Positions 8,685 through 19,700 are shown, counted from the stretch's first letter. The stretch is DNA of 64,000 nucleotides from Micromonospora terminaliae (GCF_009671205.1 NZ_CP045309.1:6094001-6158000); one strand, 5' to 3'. Notes: generated by a model from the letters alone, not told the origin. Translations and numbers: made by a program.

Positions 8685-9026
8685 TCATGACACGGGACGG
8701 CGCTGCCGGCCCGAGCCCGGCGGGGAGTCCGACCGGTCGGGCAGCCCGCGCTGCTCCGCACGGTGCCTGGCGGCCAGCCGGCCCAGGTAGATCAGCGCGC
8801 CGGCCAGCACGCCCATGTCGTCCAGGTAGATCGGGTCGGGGAGCACGTCCACCGGCAGGATCGTGTAGATCAGCGCGCCGTAGAAGGCCACCTTGCCGCC
8901 GACCCCGAGCGCGCCCAGCATGCGGCGGGTGCGGACCACCCGGACGGCGAGGACCACCGCCCCGACCAGCGTCGCCAGCGCGGCGACGGCGGCGAGCACG
9001 ACCAGTACCCAGGCTTCACGGGACAC
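8685..9026 (-). CDS. DUF1232 (YkvA-type) membrane protein
   Basis: 113 residues. An N-terminal transmembrane helix (WVLVVLAAVAALATLVGAVV) is followed by the DUF1232 signature YTILPVDVLPDPIYLDDMG, in which the ILPxDxxPD core is diagnostic. Function of the family is unknown. The Arg-rich tail is probably cytoplasmic. Same strand as the PNPOx-like gene and close enough to form a two-gene operon with it. Confidence 0.85.
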   Translation of the reverse strand: MSREAWVLVVLAAVAALATLVGAVVLAVRVVRTRRMLGALGVGGKVAFYGALIYTILPVDVLPDPIYLDDMGVLAGALIYLGRLAARHRAEQRGLPDRSDSPPGSGRQRRPVS

Positions 9027-9068
9027 GGAATCACGCTAACCGAGCCCAGCCAGCTCCGCCCGGAGGCG

Positions 9069-9905
9069 TCAGTACGCCGGCACCGCCGCGCGCCCCCGGG
9101 CCGCCGGGGTCAGCTCGCGGGTCGTCTCGACGGCCCGGGCCGACGGCGGGAGCTCACGGGTGGCCTCCGGCCCGGTCAGGTCCACGAGGGACAGCGAGGA
9201 ACCGGGCACGGCCGCCGGGCGGGTCGCCGCGTACGCCTCGTCGCGCAGGCTCCCCGCCGCGGCGGCGGCCAGCTCGGCGGCCCGCCACGCGGCCTGCTCC
9301 CGCTCCACGGCCGCCTGCTGGCGGGCCCGGAGGTTGTCCAGGACCAGCCGGCGCAGGAGCAGCTCCTGCTCGACCGGGTGCCGGCGCGGATCCCAGCCCC
9401 GGTGGCCGAGGATGTCGCTGAGCTGCTGCACGGTGATTTCCTTGCGCCACTGGGCGTTCAGCGCCGCCCGGTGCAGCCACCGCTCCCGGTCCGCGTACTC
9501 GGCGGGGGTCCGGACGGTCCGGGGCAGGGGCAGCGACGCGGCGGCCGCCAGCCGCCGGACGTCCTCCTCCGCCGCCTCGTACGCCCGCCACGCCTCCTCG
9601 ACCTCCTCCTGGGCGGCCAGCCACTCGGCCCGGCGCCGCTCGGCGGTCGCCGCCGCCCGGGACGCGGCCACGGCCACCTCCTGCGCGTACCGGGACTGTT
9701 CCCGGGCGTGCTCGCGGGCCTGCTCGGCGAGCTCGATGCTGCTGGGCCGCGCGGCCTCGCTGATCCGGTCGCCGAACACCGACCGGAACCGGTCCGGTCG
9801 GACGATCAGCGCGGCGACCACGGTCGCCGCCACGGCGAGCAGGGCCAGCCAGATCACGGCGGCCCGGGGAACGTCGGGCAGGACGGTGGAGAAGACGGTC
9901 TGCAT
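9069..9905 (-). CDS. Membrane-anchored coiled-coil protein of unknown function
   Basis: About 278 residues. One N-terminal transmembrane helix (AVIWLALLAVAATVVAALIV) precedes a long Ala/Glu/Arg-rich region with heptad character (roughly residues 55-120 and 185-225), consistent with a cytoplasmic coiled coil. A middle part, RKEITVQQLSDILGHRGWDP, is less repetitive. The ending is Pro/Thr/Arg-rich. I do not recognise a family. ATG at 9905 with GAGG 8 bases upstream; a GTG at 9914 is an alternative. Upstream of it, on the same strand, is the small exported protein at 10049. Confidence 0.7.
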   Translation of the reverse strand: MQTVFSTVLPDVPRAAVIWLALLAVAATVVAALIVRPDRFRSVFGDRISEAARPSSIELAEQAREHAREQSRYAQEVAVAASRAAATAERRRAEWLAAQEEVEEAWRAYEAAEEDVRRLAAAASLPLPRTVRTPAEYADRERWLHRAALNAQWRKEITVQQLSDILGHRGWDPRRHPVEQELLLRRLVLDNLRARQQAAVEREQAAWRAAELAAAAAGSLRDEAYAATRPAAVPGSSLSLVDLTGPEATRELPPSARAVETTRELTPAARGRAAVPAY

Positions 9906-10048
9906 CACCAGCACCTCGTGGTGGAACGGTCGGAGTCAACGGTCGGGGCCCGGGCGGCGGGCCGGTCGCGGCGAACCCGGCGGGGAGCGGCGGGGCGCGA
10001 CGGGGAGCGGTGCGGCGGCGCCGGGGCGTACCCCCGGGGGCGGCGCGG

Positions 10049-10459
10049 TCAGGCGCGCGGCGGACCGCGGCGGGCGATGGCGGCCCGGCCGGGGTCGGAG
10101 GCGGCCACGACGACCGTGCCCGCGGGGATGGCCACGTCGGCGACGGCCCGGTGCGGCGGCCCGGCCGGGGCCGGCGCGGCGAACGCGTGCCGGGCGGGCG
10201 AGTCGGCTGCGGTCCGGAGGCCGGACGCCGCCGCGGCCCGGCGGACCACCGGCGCCACGTCGACGGGGACGGCGGCCGGAACGTCGACCCGGAGACCGAC
10301 GGCCGGGCGGGCCGACGCGGTCGGGTGGACGTGGTCGGCGGCCGGCACGGCGGCCGGGCCGGTGACGCCGGCGATGACGGCGAGCGCGGTCACGGCCGTG
10401 CGGGCGATCCGGCGCAGCGTCGCCGTCCAGAGGGACGAGGCGAACGCTACGGGCAGCAC
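10049..10459 (-). CDS. Hypothetical exported protein
   Basis: 136 residues, GTG start. The first 40 residues look like a signal peptide (RRIARTAVTALAVIAGVTG then Ala/Pro). The rest is Ala/Val/Pro-rich, low complexity and shows no motif I recognise; the stretch DVAIPAGTVVVAASD could form beta strands. The ribosome binding site is weak, so both the start and the gene itself are less certain than its neighbours. It is the last gene before the ESX locus, separated from it by a strong terminator. Confidence 0.45.
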   Translation of the reverse strand: MLPVAFASSLWTATLRRIARTAVTALAVIAGVTGPAAVPAADHVHPTASARPAVGLRVDVPAAVPVDVAPVVRRAAAASGLRTAADSPARHAFAAPAPAGPPHRAVADVAIPAGTVVVAASDPGRAAIARRGPPRA

Positions 10460-10601
10460 CGCTTCAACCTATCGGTCAGTTCCGCCTCGTGCAGCTCGAC
10501 GATCTTTCCCATGGACGTGACCCGTCCCACGATTCGCTGTGGACGAACCGTTCGGTCGCCCCCTGGTGCCGGCGGCCCGGTGTGCGGGTGCGCGACGCGA
10601 A

Positions 10602-10635
10602 ACGGCGCGGCGCCCCGTGTGGGGCGCCGCGCCGT
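10602..10635 (-). terminator. Terminator of the PE/PPE-like pair (ESX locus edge)
   Basis: Perfect 15-bp inverted repeat ACGGCGCGGCGCCCC / GGGGCGCCGCGCCGT with a 4-base GTGT loop, 14 bases past the stop codon of the PPE-like gene. Confidence 0.85.
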
Positions 10636-10648
10636 CGTGAGCCTGCGG

Positions 10649-11920
10649 TCAGTTGCCGCCGAGCACCGGCGGCGGAGCCGCCTCGCCGTCGGTCCAGACC
10701 ATCTCGTCCTCGGTCAGCCAGGTCAGCCGGCCCTCGGACTCGTCGTCCCCGTCGCCGCGCGCGCCGAGGACGCCGTTGCGGCCGGCCATCGCGGGCCGCC
10801 CGGTCGTGCCGCCCTTACCGGTGGCGCGGCTCTCGGTCTCGATCGTCACGCCCCGCCCGGACGCCAGGCGGCCGGTGCCCGCGGCCGACCGGCTTTCCGC
10901 GCCGATCCCGCCGACCCGGCCGGAGCCCGCCGAGCCACCGCCCGAGCTGGCCAGCGACCCGGTGCCACCCAGCACGCCGGGCATGCCGTAGAGCGAGCCG
11001 CCGCCCCCGGCGGTCGGCAGCGCCGGACTGGTGCCGCCGAGCCCGGGGCCGCCCGCCAGGCCGGTGGCCGGGCCGGTCGCGGTCAGCGGGGCCGCCCCGG
11101 CGAGCGAGGTGCCGGTCGGCTCGACCGTGCCGCCCGCGCCGATGGTGCCCGGGGTGCCGGCGCCGGGCTGCCCGCCCGTCGTGTCACCGCCCGGCGTGCC
11201 GCCGCCCACGGTGCCGCTGCCCGGGGCGGTGTGGTGCACGCCCGAGGTGCCGGCGGTGGCACCGGCCGCGGGGCCGAAGCTGCCGACGCCCGGCCCGGCC
11301 GACGGCGTGCCGGCCGAGGGCCCGCTCTTCAGCGTCGGGTCGGTGGGGTCGCCGTGACCCGGGAGACCCGAATCCGGCGGCTCCGGCACCACGATGCGGC
11401 CGTAGGCCGAGAAGTCGTAGCCCTCGGCCAGCTTCGCGACGACCTGCACCATCCGCTGGTGCGCCTTCTCCTGCTCGGCCTTGTCCTGCTCGTGGCCGAC
11501 GATGCCGCCGACCACCGCGCCCGGCAGGCCGCCGACCAGGAAGCCCTTTCCGGCGCCGGAGAGCAGCTTGTCGTTGTCGTCGGTCTCCTCGGGGCTCTCC
11601 GCCTTGGCCTGGGCGGTGCGCAGCTCGCCGGCCATCATGTCGAGCCCCTGTCGGATGCCCGTCATGCCCTCGGCCAGGTTGCCGGAGTAGTCGGCGACCA
11701 GGTTGAGCCGGCGGTGGAACTCGCGCGCGGCGTCACCCGACCAGGTCTTCAGCAGCGCGTCCAGGTCGGCCGTCAGGTCGCGGCTGAGGTCGTCGAGGGT
11801 GCCCTTCATCGACGTCCACTGGGCGCTGAGCCCGTCGATCTGCTTCGGGTCGCCGGCGTTGACGCCCTGGTAGAGCTCCTTGTGGCTGACGTGCTCGTAG
11901 CGCTGGGTGTATTCAGACAC
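10649..11920 (-). CDS. PPE-like/WXG-type ESX-associated protein with Gly/Thr/Pro-rich tail
   Basis: 423 residues. Residues 1-110 are helical with a WSGDAAREF turn (W-x-G at a helix-turn-helix) as in WXG100/PPE-type ESX substrates. Residues 125-150 hold a Gly-rich hydrophobic segment (GKGFLVGGLPGAVVGGIVG). Residues 190-370 are a low-complexity Gly/Thr/Ser/Pro region. The C-terminus returns to complexity with GVLGARGDGDDE and LTWLTEDEMVW. The GTG start lies inside the end of the PE-like gene (8-base overlap), so the two are translated together and probably form a heterodimer. It is a likely secreted or surface ESX cargo or accessory protein; that role is inferred from context. Confidence 0.75.
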   Translation of the reverse strand: MSEYTQRYEHVSHKELYQGVNAGDPKQIDGLSAQWTSMKGTLDDLSRDLTADLDALLKTWSGDAAREFHRRLNLVADYSGNLAEGMTGIRQGLDMMAGELRTAQAKAESPEETDDNDKLLSGAGKGFLVGGLPGAVVGGIVGHEQDKAEQEKAHQRMVQVVAKLAEGYDFSAYGRIVVPEPPDSGLPGHGDPTDPTLKSGPSAGTPSAGPGVGSFGPAAGATAGTSGVHHTAPGSGTVGGGTPGGDTTGGQPGAGTPGTIGAGGTVEPTGTSLAGAAPLTATGPATGLAGGPGLGGTSPALPTAGGGGSLYGMPGVLGGTGSLASSGGGSAGSGRVGGIGAESRSAAGTGRLASGRGVTIETESRATGKGGTTGRPAMAGRNGVLGARGDGDDESEGRLTWLTEDEMVWTDGEAAPPPVLGGN

Positions 11921-12284
11921 GCGGATCCTCTCCCTTCGGCTTCATCGCCTCGGTCAGCCCCGAGAGAGCGGCGACGATGTCGGCCGCGGCGGCCGCGTTG
12001 CGTGCCTCGGCGGTCCTGTAGTTGGTCATGATGGTCCTGGTGGCCTTCTGGGCGGCCACGATCGCCCGGCGCAACCGCTCGACGTGGTTGACGTAGCTCT
12101 GGTGCGTCTCGGAGTAGCGACGGGAGTTGTCGGTGGCGTCGGTGAACGTGCCGAGTGCCGGCGGCCGGCACTGCATCTCGGTGTTGAGCTTCTTCAACAC
12201 CGACTCGGCCTCGCTCAGCCGGCGCTCGAGCCGCTGGTGGAAGTCCTCCAAGGACAGTACGTCTACTGTCGTGCGCCCGGTCAT
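11913..12284 (-). CDS. PE-like helical ESX-associated protein
   Basis: 123 residues, almost entirely helical: an N-terminal heptad region (FHQRLERRLSEAESVLKKLNTEM), a central turn (RPPALGTF), a second helix (RRYSETHQSYVNHVERLRRAI) and an Ala-rich end. It has no signal peptide. Size, helical hairpin shape and an 8-base overlap with the PPE-like gene make it the small partner of a PE/PPE-type pair. Upstream on the same strand is eccB, 117 bases away, so the three may form one transcript. No enzyme motif. Confidence 0.7.
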   Translation of the reverse strand: MTGRTTVDVLSLEDFHQRLERRLSEAESVLKKLNTEMQCRPPALGTFTDATDNSRRYSETHQSYVNHVERLRRAIVAAQKATRTIMTNYRTAEARNAAAAADIVAALSGLTEAMKPKGEDPRV

Positions 12285-12401
12285 GGCTGCATCCCCGTAG
12301 TCATCGTCGAGAACCGTTGGCCACGTTCAGGTTAGTCGACCCGGGCCAGCCGGGGCGACCCGTCATCGGGGGCCATCCACTTCGGACCGTCACCGTCCCG
12401 G

Positions 12402-13868
12402 TCATCCGCCCTGCGCCGGGGCCGCATCGTCACCCGGCCCGGACGTCGAACCGCCGCCGGACGCCGCACCCGGATCGAAGTGGTTCATCGCGGCCTCGCG
12501 CTCCAGAGTCGGCCCGGTCGGCACCAGCGCGAGCAGGGACGCGGGCACCGCGAGCGGGGCCACGTCGCCGTAGCCGAGGGCGCTCTTCGCGTCGCCCGAG
12601 GCGGTGCCGAGCGGGAAGCGGACGCCCTGCGCGGTGATGAGGTAGACCGTCGAGCCGGCCGCCGCCTTCCCGCTCTCACCGGCGGTGGTCTGCACCAGGA
12701 CGCCCTTGCCGCCGGGCAGCAGCACGCTCTCGGCGGTCCGCACCGCGTCGCGGCTGCTCTGCCGCGCGGGCACCCCGGTCTCCGCGGTCAGCTCGGCCGG
12801 CGGCTGGTCGAAGACCTCCAGGGTGGTGGTCGGCTGGCCGCCCGGCCCGGATCGGTAGGTGGCGCAGAGCACCGTCCGGCCGGCGCGCACCTCGTGCAGG
12901 GTGGGCAGCCGGTCGGGCAGGCCCTCGGCCTCCAGCCGCTGGTCGGTGAGGAGCTGCCCGGCCTGGTCCGGCGTGATGTCGGTGACCTGACCGCCGCCGC
13001 CGAGCAGCAGCAGCGCCGTGACCTCGCGGATCGCCACCAGGCCCTGCTTGGCCAGCACGTAGTACTGGCCGGCGGCCCGGTAGACCTGGCCGACCCGGGC
13101 CGGACGGTCGCCGACGGTCAGCCCGCTGGCGTCGCCCTCGCCGTCGATGGTCGGCTTGCGCAGCGCCGGGCCGACCGGTACGGCGTTGAGCAGCTGCTGC
13201 CCGACCGTGAGGGTGGCCGCACCGGCCATCTTCAACGCCACCAGCGCCTGCTCGTCGCCGATCACCCGCAGCCGCGCGCCGCCGGTGAGCAGGTATCGGG
13301 CGTCGTTCACCTTGACCAGGACCGCCCGGTCGGCGAGCGGGGTGCCGCCGGGCAACGGCCGGTCGATCACCAGGCGGGTGGTGGAGCGCTGCGGATCGTT
13401 CGCGTCGGGCACGTCGCACACCGACCAGGGGAGGCCGACCAGCGACTTCTTGTCCGGCACGTCGTCCGGGGCGCCCACGATGCCGACCGCCCGGCCCCGC
13501 GGCCGATCCTTGATCGAGGCCTGGGAGACGGTGCGGACCTCGGCGGCGGCGTCGTTGAGGATGAGCCGCGCCGACGCGTAGTTGAGCGTCGGGTGCAGCA
13601 CCTTGTCGTCGGTGAAGACGTAGGTCGCCCCGGTCTCCCGCTCGATCACCAGCGTGTTCGGCTCCAGCGGCGCGGAGTTGCCGGTGAGCTGCCCGTACGC
13701 CCCCGCGCCGCCGAGCACGACGGCCGCCGCGATGACGCTGCCGAACACCGCCATGCCGAGGCGCCGCATCGGCAGGTCGTTGGTCTCCGGGTCACCGGAG
13801 AGCAGCGCCGAGACGATGCGGCGGGTGACGAAGCGGTACGCCTGCACCTGATCGCGGCGGGTCCGCAT
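12402..13868 (-). CDS. eccB: Type VII secretion protein EccB
   Basis: 488 residues. The N-terminus MRTRRDQVQAYRFVTRRIVSALLSGD is the characteristic cytoplasmic start of EccB, followed by a single transmembrane helix near residues 40-60 (RLGMAVFGSVIAAAVVLGGAG). The remainder is the periplasmic part made of repeats around a central core, with conserved VCDVP and YVFTDDKVLHPTLNYASARL. EccB is a core ESX membrane component positioned on the outer face. ATG start with GGAGG 6 bases upstream. Divergent from eccE, sharing a 160-bp promoter region. Ends Gly/Ser/Pro-rich. Confidence 0.95.
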   Translation of the reverse strand: MRTRRDQVQAYRFVTRRIVSALLSGDPETNDLPMRRLGMAVFGSVIAAAVVLGGAGAYGQLTGNSAPLEPNTLVIERETGATYVFTDDKVLHPTLNYASARLILNDAAAEVRTVSQASIKDRPRGRAVGIVGAPDDVPDKKSLVGLPWSVCDVPDANDPQRSTTRLVIDRPLPGGTPLADRAVLVKVNDARYLLTGGARLRVIGDEQALVALKMAGAATLTVGQQLLNAVPVGPALRKPTIDGEGDASGLTVGDRPARVGQVYRAAGQYYVLAKQGLVAIREVTALLLLGGGGQVTDITPDQAGQLLTDQRLEAEGLPDRLPTLHEVRAGRTVLCATYRSGPGGQPTTTLEVFDQPPAELTAETGVPARQSSRDAVRTAESVLLPGGKGVLVQTTAGESGKAAAGSTVYLITAQGVRFPLGTASGDAKSALGYGDVAPLAVPASLLALVPTGPTLEREAAMNHFDPGAASGGGSTSGPGDDAAPAQGG

Positions 13869-14030
13869 GACTAACCTCCGGCAGGGGTGGGTCCGCGGCG
13901 ATCAGGTCTGAACGCCGCCGCGGGCTTCCCTACGATAAGGGGCCGTCGGCGGTTCACCGGGACCCCGCCCGCCCTCCGGCGGCCCACCGCACCGGCGGAT
14001 GCCCAGGATGTCCAGAAGGGACGCTCAGCG

Positions 14031-15203
14031 ATGACCCAGGTCCAGGCGCCACCCGCTCGTACGGCCACCGCCCCCGCCGTGCCGGCGGACCGACCGGTCA
14101 CCCCGGTCGACCGGCGCCGCCGCGGCCGGCTCGGCCCGGTGGTCGTCGGCCAGCTCGTGGTGCTCGAGTGCGCCGCGCTCGCCGTCTGGTTCGCCACCGG
14201 CGGCCCGTCCTGGCTGCTCGCCGTCGTCGCCGTGCTGGCGCTGCTGGCCGTGGTGGCCGCCTTCGCCCGCCGCGGCGGCCGCTGGTGGTACGAGGACCTG
14301 ATGCTCCGCCGCCGCCTGCGCCGCCGCCGGAACGCGGCCCGGGGCGCAGCGCCGGCCGGTGACCCGCGGCTGGCCGCGCTCGCACCGGAGCTGTCCGTCG
14401 TCGAGCTGGCCGAGCGCGGCACCCGGCTCGGCATCGGCCAGGACGACCGGGGCTGGTTCGCCGCCGTCGCGTTGACCGGCCGGCCCGGCACGCCGGCCGG
14501 GTCGATCGAGGCGGCGGTGCTCGACCGGGCGCTCGCGGTGCTCGCCGACTTCACCGGGCCGGTCACCCAGACGCAGGTCGTCTCGCACACCCTGGTCTGG
14601 TACCCGGCGCCCGGCGCGCCCCCGGCGGCACACCGCACGGTGTGGGTGGCGCTGCGCCTGTCCGTCGCCGACGCCCGCACCGAGACGGTGAGCCGGGGCG
14701 GTGGCCTGCGCGGTGTGCACCGCACCGTCGCGGCCGGCGTCGGCCGGCTCGGCAAGGCGCTCAACGCCGCCGGCCTCGGCCACCGGGTGCTCGGCCGGGA
14801 CGAGCTGCACGCGGCGGTCGTCTCCGGCGCCGGGCTCGACCTGGCCCCGGAGTCGCCCGTGGAGACCTGGAGCAGCCTGCGCGGCGGCGGCTGGACCCAG
14901 CGCTGCCTGGCGCTGCGGGTCCGTCCCAACGGCTCGCTGGGCGCCCTGGTCGACGCGGTGACCGCCACCTCCGCCCCGTCGCACACGGTCGCCGCCGTGG
15001 TGCTTCCCGGCGGCCGGCAGCTTCCGCCGCTGCTGCGGGTGGCGGCCATGGACGGCCACGCCGAGGCGCTGGTGAAGGTGGTCCAGGACGTGGCCCGCCG
15101 CGCCGGCGTGCCGGCCCGCCCGCTGGACGGCCAGCACGGTCCGGGCGTCTACGCCACGGCGCCGGTGGGCACCGCCATGGGCACGGTCACGGCCGAAGGT
15201 TGA
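14031..15203 (+). CDS. eccE: Type VII secretion protein EccE
   Basis: 390 residues. Two close transmembrane helices near residues 35-80 ([36 protein letters not shown]) are followed by an Arg-rich cytoplasmic linker ([11 protein letters not shown]) and the EccE soluble domain with [21 protein letters not shown] and [18 protein letters not shown] strands. EccE sits at the edge of the ESX membrane complex. ATG at 14031 with AGAAGGG upstream. Its 3' end overlaps the convergent eccD by 17 bases, an unusual arrangement for ESX core genes. Confidence 0.9.
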   Translation: MTQVQAPPARTATAPAVPADRPVTPVDRRRRGRLGPVVVGQLVVLECAALAVWFATGGPSWLLAVVAVLALLAVVAAFARRGGRWWYEDLMLRRRLRRRRNAARGAAPAGDPRLAALAPELSVVELAERGTRLGIGQDDRGWFAAVALTGRPGTPAGSIEAAVLDRALAVLADFTGPVTQTQVVSHTLVWYPAPGAPPAAHRTVWVALRLSVADARTETVSRGGGLRGVHRTVAAGVGRLGKALNAAGLGHRVLGRDELHAAVVSGAGLDLAPESPVETWSSLRGGGWTQRCLALRVRPNGSLGALVDAVTATSAPSHTVAAVVLPGGRQLPPLLRVAAMDGHAEALVKVVQDVARRAGVPARPLDGQHGPGVYATAPVGTAMGTVTAEG

Positions 15204-16584
15204 CGATCCAGCCGTAGAGGCCGCACACCCAGACGGCCAGCGGCACCAGCGCGACGATCAGCAGGATCTCGACGATGTCCAGGGTGCGGCCCCAGACCGG
15301 CGAGATCCGCTTGCCCGCCACGGTGAGCCCGTAGATCAGGCTGATCGCGGCCACCACCAGCAGGCCGCCCAGGATCAGCCCGAGCCGGACCGGGAGCGGG
15401 TTGGCGCCGAAGGTGGCCGCGGCGGCCAGCCCGAGGCCGGCGGTGCCGGCCAGCAGCACCGGCGTGCGCTGGCCGCGGCCCAGAAACGGGCGGGCCCGCA
15501 GCAGCGCCAGCAGGGCCAGCACGAGGCAGAGCAGCACCGCCGGCAGCCGGCCGTTGTCGGCGAGCACCACCTCGCCGCCGAGCACCAGCACCGAGACCGT
15601 CCACAGCAGACCGGTGAGGAACGCGTCGGCCCGCTCGCTGTTGCGCAGCACCCGCGGGCCGTCCACCGACTCGGTGTCGCTCTTCAGGTCGTCCGGACCG
15701 GTCGGGATCGACGGCACCGGCAGCCGGGCCAGCCGGTAGGAGATCATCGGCAGCGCCGGCAGGGCGCCGAACGCCACGGTGGCCACCACCGCGGCGGCGC
15801 CCGCCGCACCCATGTCGAAGGCCAGGCACAGCGCCGCGCCGAAGCCGACCGCCACGCCCACCCCGACCGCGCCGAGGAAGAGCGGCAGCCGGTCACCGAC
15901 GGCGAGCGCGGCGACCGCGCCGAAGAGCACCACGGCGGTCGCGGCCAGCAGCACGTGGGGGCTCGCCAGCTCGGTGAGCCGCCGGTCACCGGCGAGCATC
16001 AGCAGGCCGCCGATCGCGGCGTGCCCGAGGCCGCCCATGGCCAGCATCGCGCCGGTCCGGCTGTCACCGGCCGCCCGGGACAGCACCGCGGCGGTGACCA
16101 GCAGCGCGACCGCGACCACCAGCGCGGCGAGCGCGCCGGGCAGCTGCGGCGGCCCGGCGAACAGCGTCACCGCCGCACCGGCCGCCAGTGCCGCACCGGC
16201 GAGGAGCACCGAGAACGCGCGGGTGGTGCCCACCTGCCACGCACCGGCCCGCTGGTTGGTCGCCGTGGCGACCGCGTCCACCACGTCGTCGAAGACGATC
16301 TCGGGCGCGGCGGCGGCGCGCGGGTTGAAGTAGAGCACCTCGCCGTCGCGAACGCCGAGCTGCGCGGCGGTGCGGCCGCCGTCGAGCGGCTGCCCGCCGA
16401 GCCGGGACAGGCTCCAGCCGCCGTGCCGCACACCCTCGTCGGCGAGATCCTCACCGGCGTAACGCAGGAGTGTCGGCAACAGGTCGGCCAGCGGCACGTC
16501 GGACGGCAGCGCCAGATCCATCCTGGTCCGCGGCGCCACGATGGTGATCCGGCTCAGCCCGCCGGTCGCCGTCTTCGTCGCCAC
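15187..16584 (-). CDS. eccD: Type VII secretion integral membrane protein EccD
   Basis: 465 residues. Residues 1-95 form the ubiquitin-like domain ([30 protein letters not shown]). The rest comprises about 11 hydrophobic helices, matching the EccD pore-lining membrane subunit. GTG at 16584 with an ideal GAGGAGG; the frame is open upstream to 16647 but those residues are Arg-rich junk. Divergent from eccC and convergent with eccE. Confidence 0.94.
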   Translation of the reverse strand: MATKTATGGLSRITIVAPRTRMDLALPSDVPLADLLPTLLRYAGEDLADEGVRHGGWSLSRLGGQPLDGGRTAAQLGVRDGEVLYFNPRAAAAPEIVFDDVVDAVATATNQRAGAWQVGTTRAFSVLLAGAALAAGAAVTLFAGPPQLPGALAALVVAVALLVTAAVLSRAAGDSRTGAMLAMGGLGHAAIGGLLMLAGDRRLTELASPHVLLAATAVVLFGAVAALAVGDRLPLFLGAVGVGVAVGFGAALCLAFDMGAAGAAAVVATVAFGALPALPMISYRLARLPVPSIPTGPDDLKSDTESVDGPRVLRNSERADAFLTGLLWTVSVLVLGGEVVLADNGRLPAVLLCLVLALLALLRARPFLGRGQRTPVLLAGTAGLGLAAAATFGANPLPVRLGLILGGLLVVAAISLIYGLTVAGKRISPVWGRTLDIVEILLIVALVPLAVWVCGLYGWIVNLRP

Positions 16585-16755
16585 TGTGGCCTCCTCGTGC
16601 TCGCCTACGATCCACCTCGGCCGCGCGCGCCGCCCCCGTGGGTCCACGGCGCCTCCGGGAGATTACCTACGATGGCGGTCGCACAGGTTGCCCACCCGAC
16701 GACTCGGGTGCGTCGGCCGACGACGTGCAGGGCCGCTTCTGGGGAGGAGACAAGG

Positions 16756-19700
16756 TTGAGCACGGTGGTGTTCCGCCGGCTTCCGCGTCAACCGGGGCCC
16801 GCGCTGCCGCGCGGGGAGGTGCTGCTGGAGTCCCCGCCCGAGCTGCCGGAGCCGCAGGCCAAGGGCATGGGTCAGGTGCTGATGATCCTGCCGATGCTCT
16901 GCGGCGTCGGCGCCATGGCGTTCCTCTACGCCGGCCGCGGCGGCGGCATGATGACGTACGTGGCCGGTGGCCTGTTCGGCGTGTCGATGCTGGGCATGGC
17001 CGTCGGCACGCTCGGCAACGGTGGCAACGACAAGGCCGAGCTGAACGCCCAGCGGCGCGACTACATGCGCTACCTGGCCCAGATGCGCAAGCGCACCCGG
17101 CGGGCCGCCGAGCAGCAGCGCTCCGCGATGACCTGGCGGCACCCGGAGCCCGACGCGCTCTGGTCGGTCGCCGCCTCGCGGCGGCTGTGGGAGCGGCGGA
17201 TCACCGAGGACGACTTCGGCGAGGCGCGCATCGCGCTCGGCCCGCAGCGGCTGGCCGTGGAGATCGTGCCGCCGGAGACCAAGCCGGTGGAGGACCTGGA
17301 GCCGATGAGCGCGATCGCGCTGCGCCGGTTCGTCCGGGCCCACTCCAGCGTGCCGGACCTGCCCACCGCGCTGTCGCTGCGCGCGTTCAGCCGGATCGTG
17401 CTGCGCGGCGACCGGGAGCCGGTGCTCGACCTGGCCCGGGCCGCGCTGGGCCAGCTCGTCACCTTCCACGCCCCGGACGACCTCCTCGTGGCCGTGGTGG
17501 CCGCGCCGGACCGGCAGCCGGTGTGGGACTGGGTGAAGTGGCTGCCCCACGCCCAGCACCCCGGGCGTACGGACGCGGCGGGCGCCCGCCGGATGGTCTT
17601 CGCGAGCCTGGCCGAGGCGGAGGCGGCGCTCGCCAACGAGCTGGGCGGCCGGCCCCGGTTCGCCCCGGAGGCCAAGCCGCTCACGACGGCCCCGCACCTC
17701 GTGGTGGTGCTCGACGGTGGCGAGGTCTCGTCGACCTGCGCGCTGATGGGGTCGGGCCTGCTCGGTGCCACGGTGCTCGACCTGTCCGGCACGGTGCCCC
17801 GCGACGCCGGCCGCTGGCTGCTCTGCCTCGACGCCGGCGACGGCAGCGGGCTGGACCTGGTCCGCGGCACGGCCACGTCCCGGCTGGGCCGGCCGGACCG
17901 GCTCAGCATGGCGGCGGCCGAGGGGCTGGCCCGGCAGATCGCCCCCTACCGGCTCTCCCAGCAGCAGGGCGCCAGCACCGAGGAGCCGCTGGCCCGCAGC
18001 ATGGAGCTGCCGGACCTGCTCGGCGTGGGCGATGCGGCCACCGTGGACACCCAGCAGACCTGGCGGCCCCGCAGCCACCGGGACCGGCTGCGCATCCCGC
18101 TCGGCGTCGGGCCGGACGGCAACGTGGTGGAGCTGGACTTCAAGGAGTCCGCGCACGAGGGCATGGGCCCGCACGGCCTGGTCATCGGCGCGACCGGCTC
18201 CGGCAAGAGCGAGCTGCTGCGTACGGTGGTCGCGGCGCTGGCCGTGACGCACTCGTCGGAGGAGCTCAACTTCGTCCTCGTCGACTTCAAGGGTGGCGCC
18301 ACCTTCGCCTCACTGGACGCGTTGCCGCACACCAGCGCGGTCATCACGAACCTGTCCGACGAGCTGCCGCTGGTCGACCGCATGCGGGACGCGCTGGCCG
18401 GTGAGATGAACCGCCGGCAGGAGGTGCTGCGGGCGGCCGGCAACTACGTCTCGCGCTACGACTACGAGAAGGCCCGGGCCGCGGGCGAGCCGCTGGAACC
18501 GATGCCCAGCCTGCTCATCATCTGCGACGAGTTCTCCGAGCTGCTAGCCGCGAAGCCGGACTTCATCGACCTCTTCGTGATGATCGGCCGGCTCGGCCGG
18601 TCGCTCGGCGTCCACCTGCTGCTGGCGTCGCAGCGGCTGGAGGAGGGGAAACTCCGGGGACTCGACACCCACCTGTCGTACCGGATCGGTCTGCGCACCT
18701 TCTCGGCGGTGGAGAGCCGCATCGTGCTCGGCGTGCCGGACGCGTACGAGCTGCCGAGCGCGCCGGGCCACGGCTACCTGAAGACCGACACCGCCACGAT
18801 GCTGCGGTTCCGGGCCGCCTACGTGTCCGGCCCGTACCGGGCGCCGGGGCAGGTGCAGCGGTCCACCCGGGCGCAGGTGCAGCGCCGCATCGTCCCCTAC
18901 GGCATCGACTACGTGCCGGCGCCGGCCCTGCCGAGCCCGGCCGAGACGGCGCCCGAGCCGGAGCAGACCGGCGACGGCAAGGCCGTGGCCATGCTCGACG
19001 TGCTCATCGACCGGCTCAAGGACCGGGGCCGCCCGGCGCACCAGGTCTGGTTGCCGCCGCTGGCCGAGCCGCCGGCCCTGGCCGAGCTGCTGCCCCCGCT
19101 GGCCGTGCACCCGACGTTCGGCCTGACCACCGCCAACTGGCCGGGGCGGGGCCGGCTCACCGTGCCGGTCGGCATCGTCGACCGCCCGTACGAGCAGCGC
19201 CGCGACCCGATGATGGTGGACCTGTCCGGCGCCGGCGGCAACGTGGTGATCGTCGGCGCCTCGCTGAGCGGCAAGAGCACCATGCTGCGCACGATGCTGG
19301 CCTCGCTGGCGCTCACCCACACCCCGCGCGAGGTGCAGTTCTTCTGCCTCGACTTCGGTGGTGGCGCGCTGCGCAGCCTGGACGGGCTGCCGCACACCTC
19401 CGGTGTGGCCGGGCGGCGTGACGTCGAGGCGGTCCGCCGCACGGTGGCCGAGGTGGTCGCCGTCATCGACGAGCGGGAGAACCGGTTCACCCAGCACGGC
19501 ATCGACTCGGTGGCCAGCTACCGCCGGCGCCGGGCGGCCGGCGAGTTCGCCGACGACCCGTTCGGCGACGTCTTCCTCGTGATCGACGGCTGGAACACGC
19601 TGCGCCAGGAGTACGAGGAGCTGGAGCAGACCATCACCAACCTGGCCAACCGCGGGCTCGGTTTCGGCGTACACGTGGTCATCACCGCCGTGCGGTGGGC

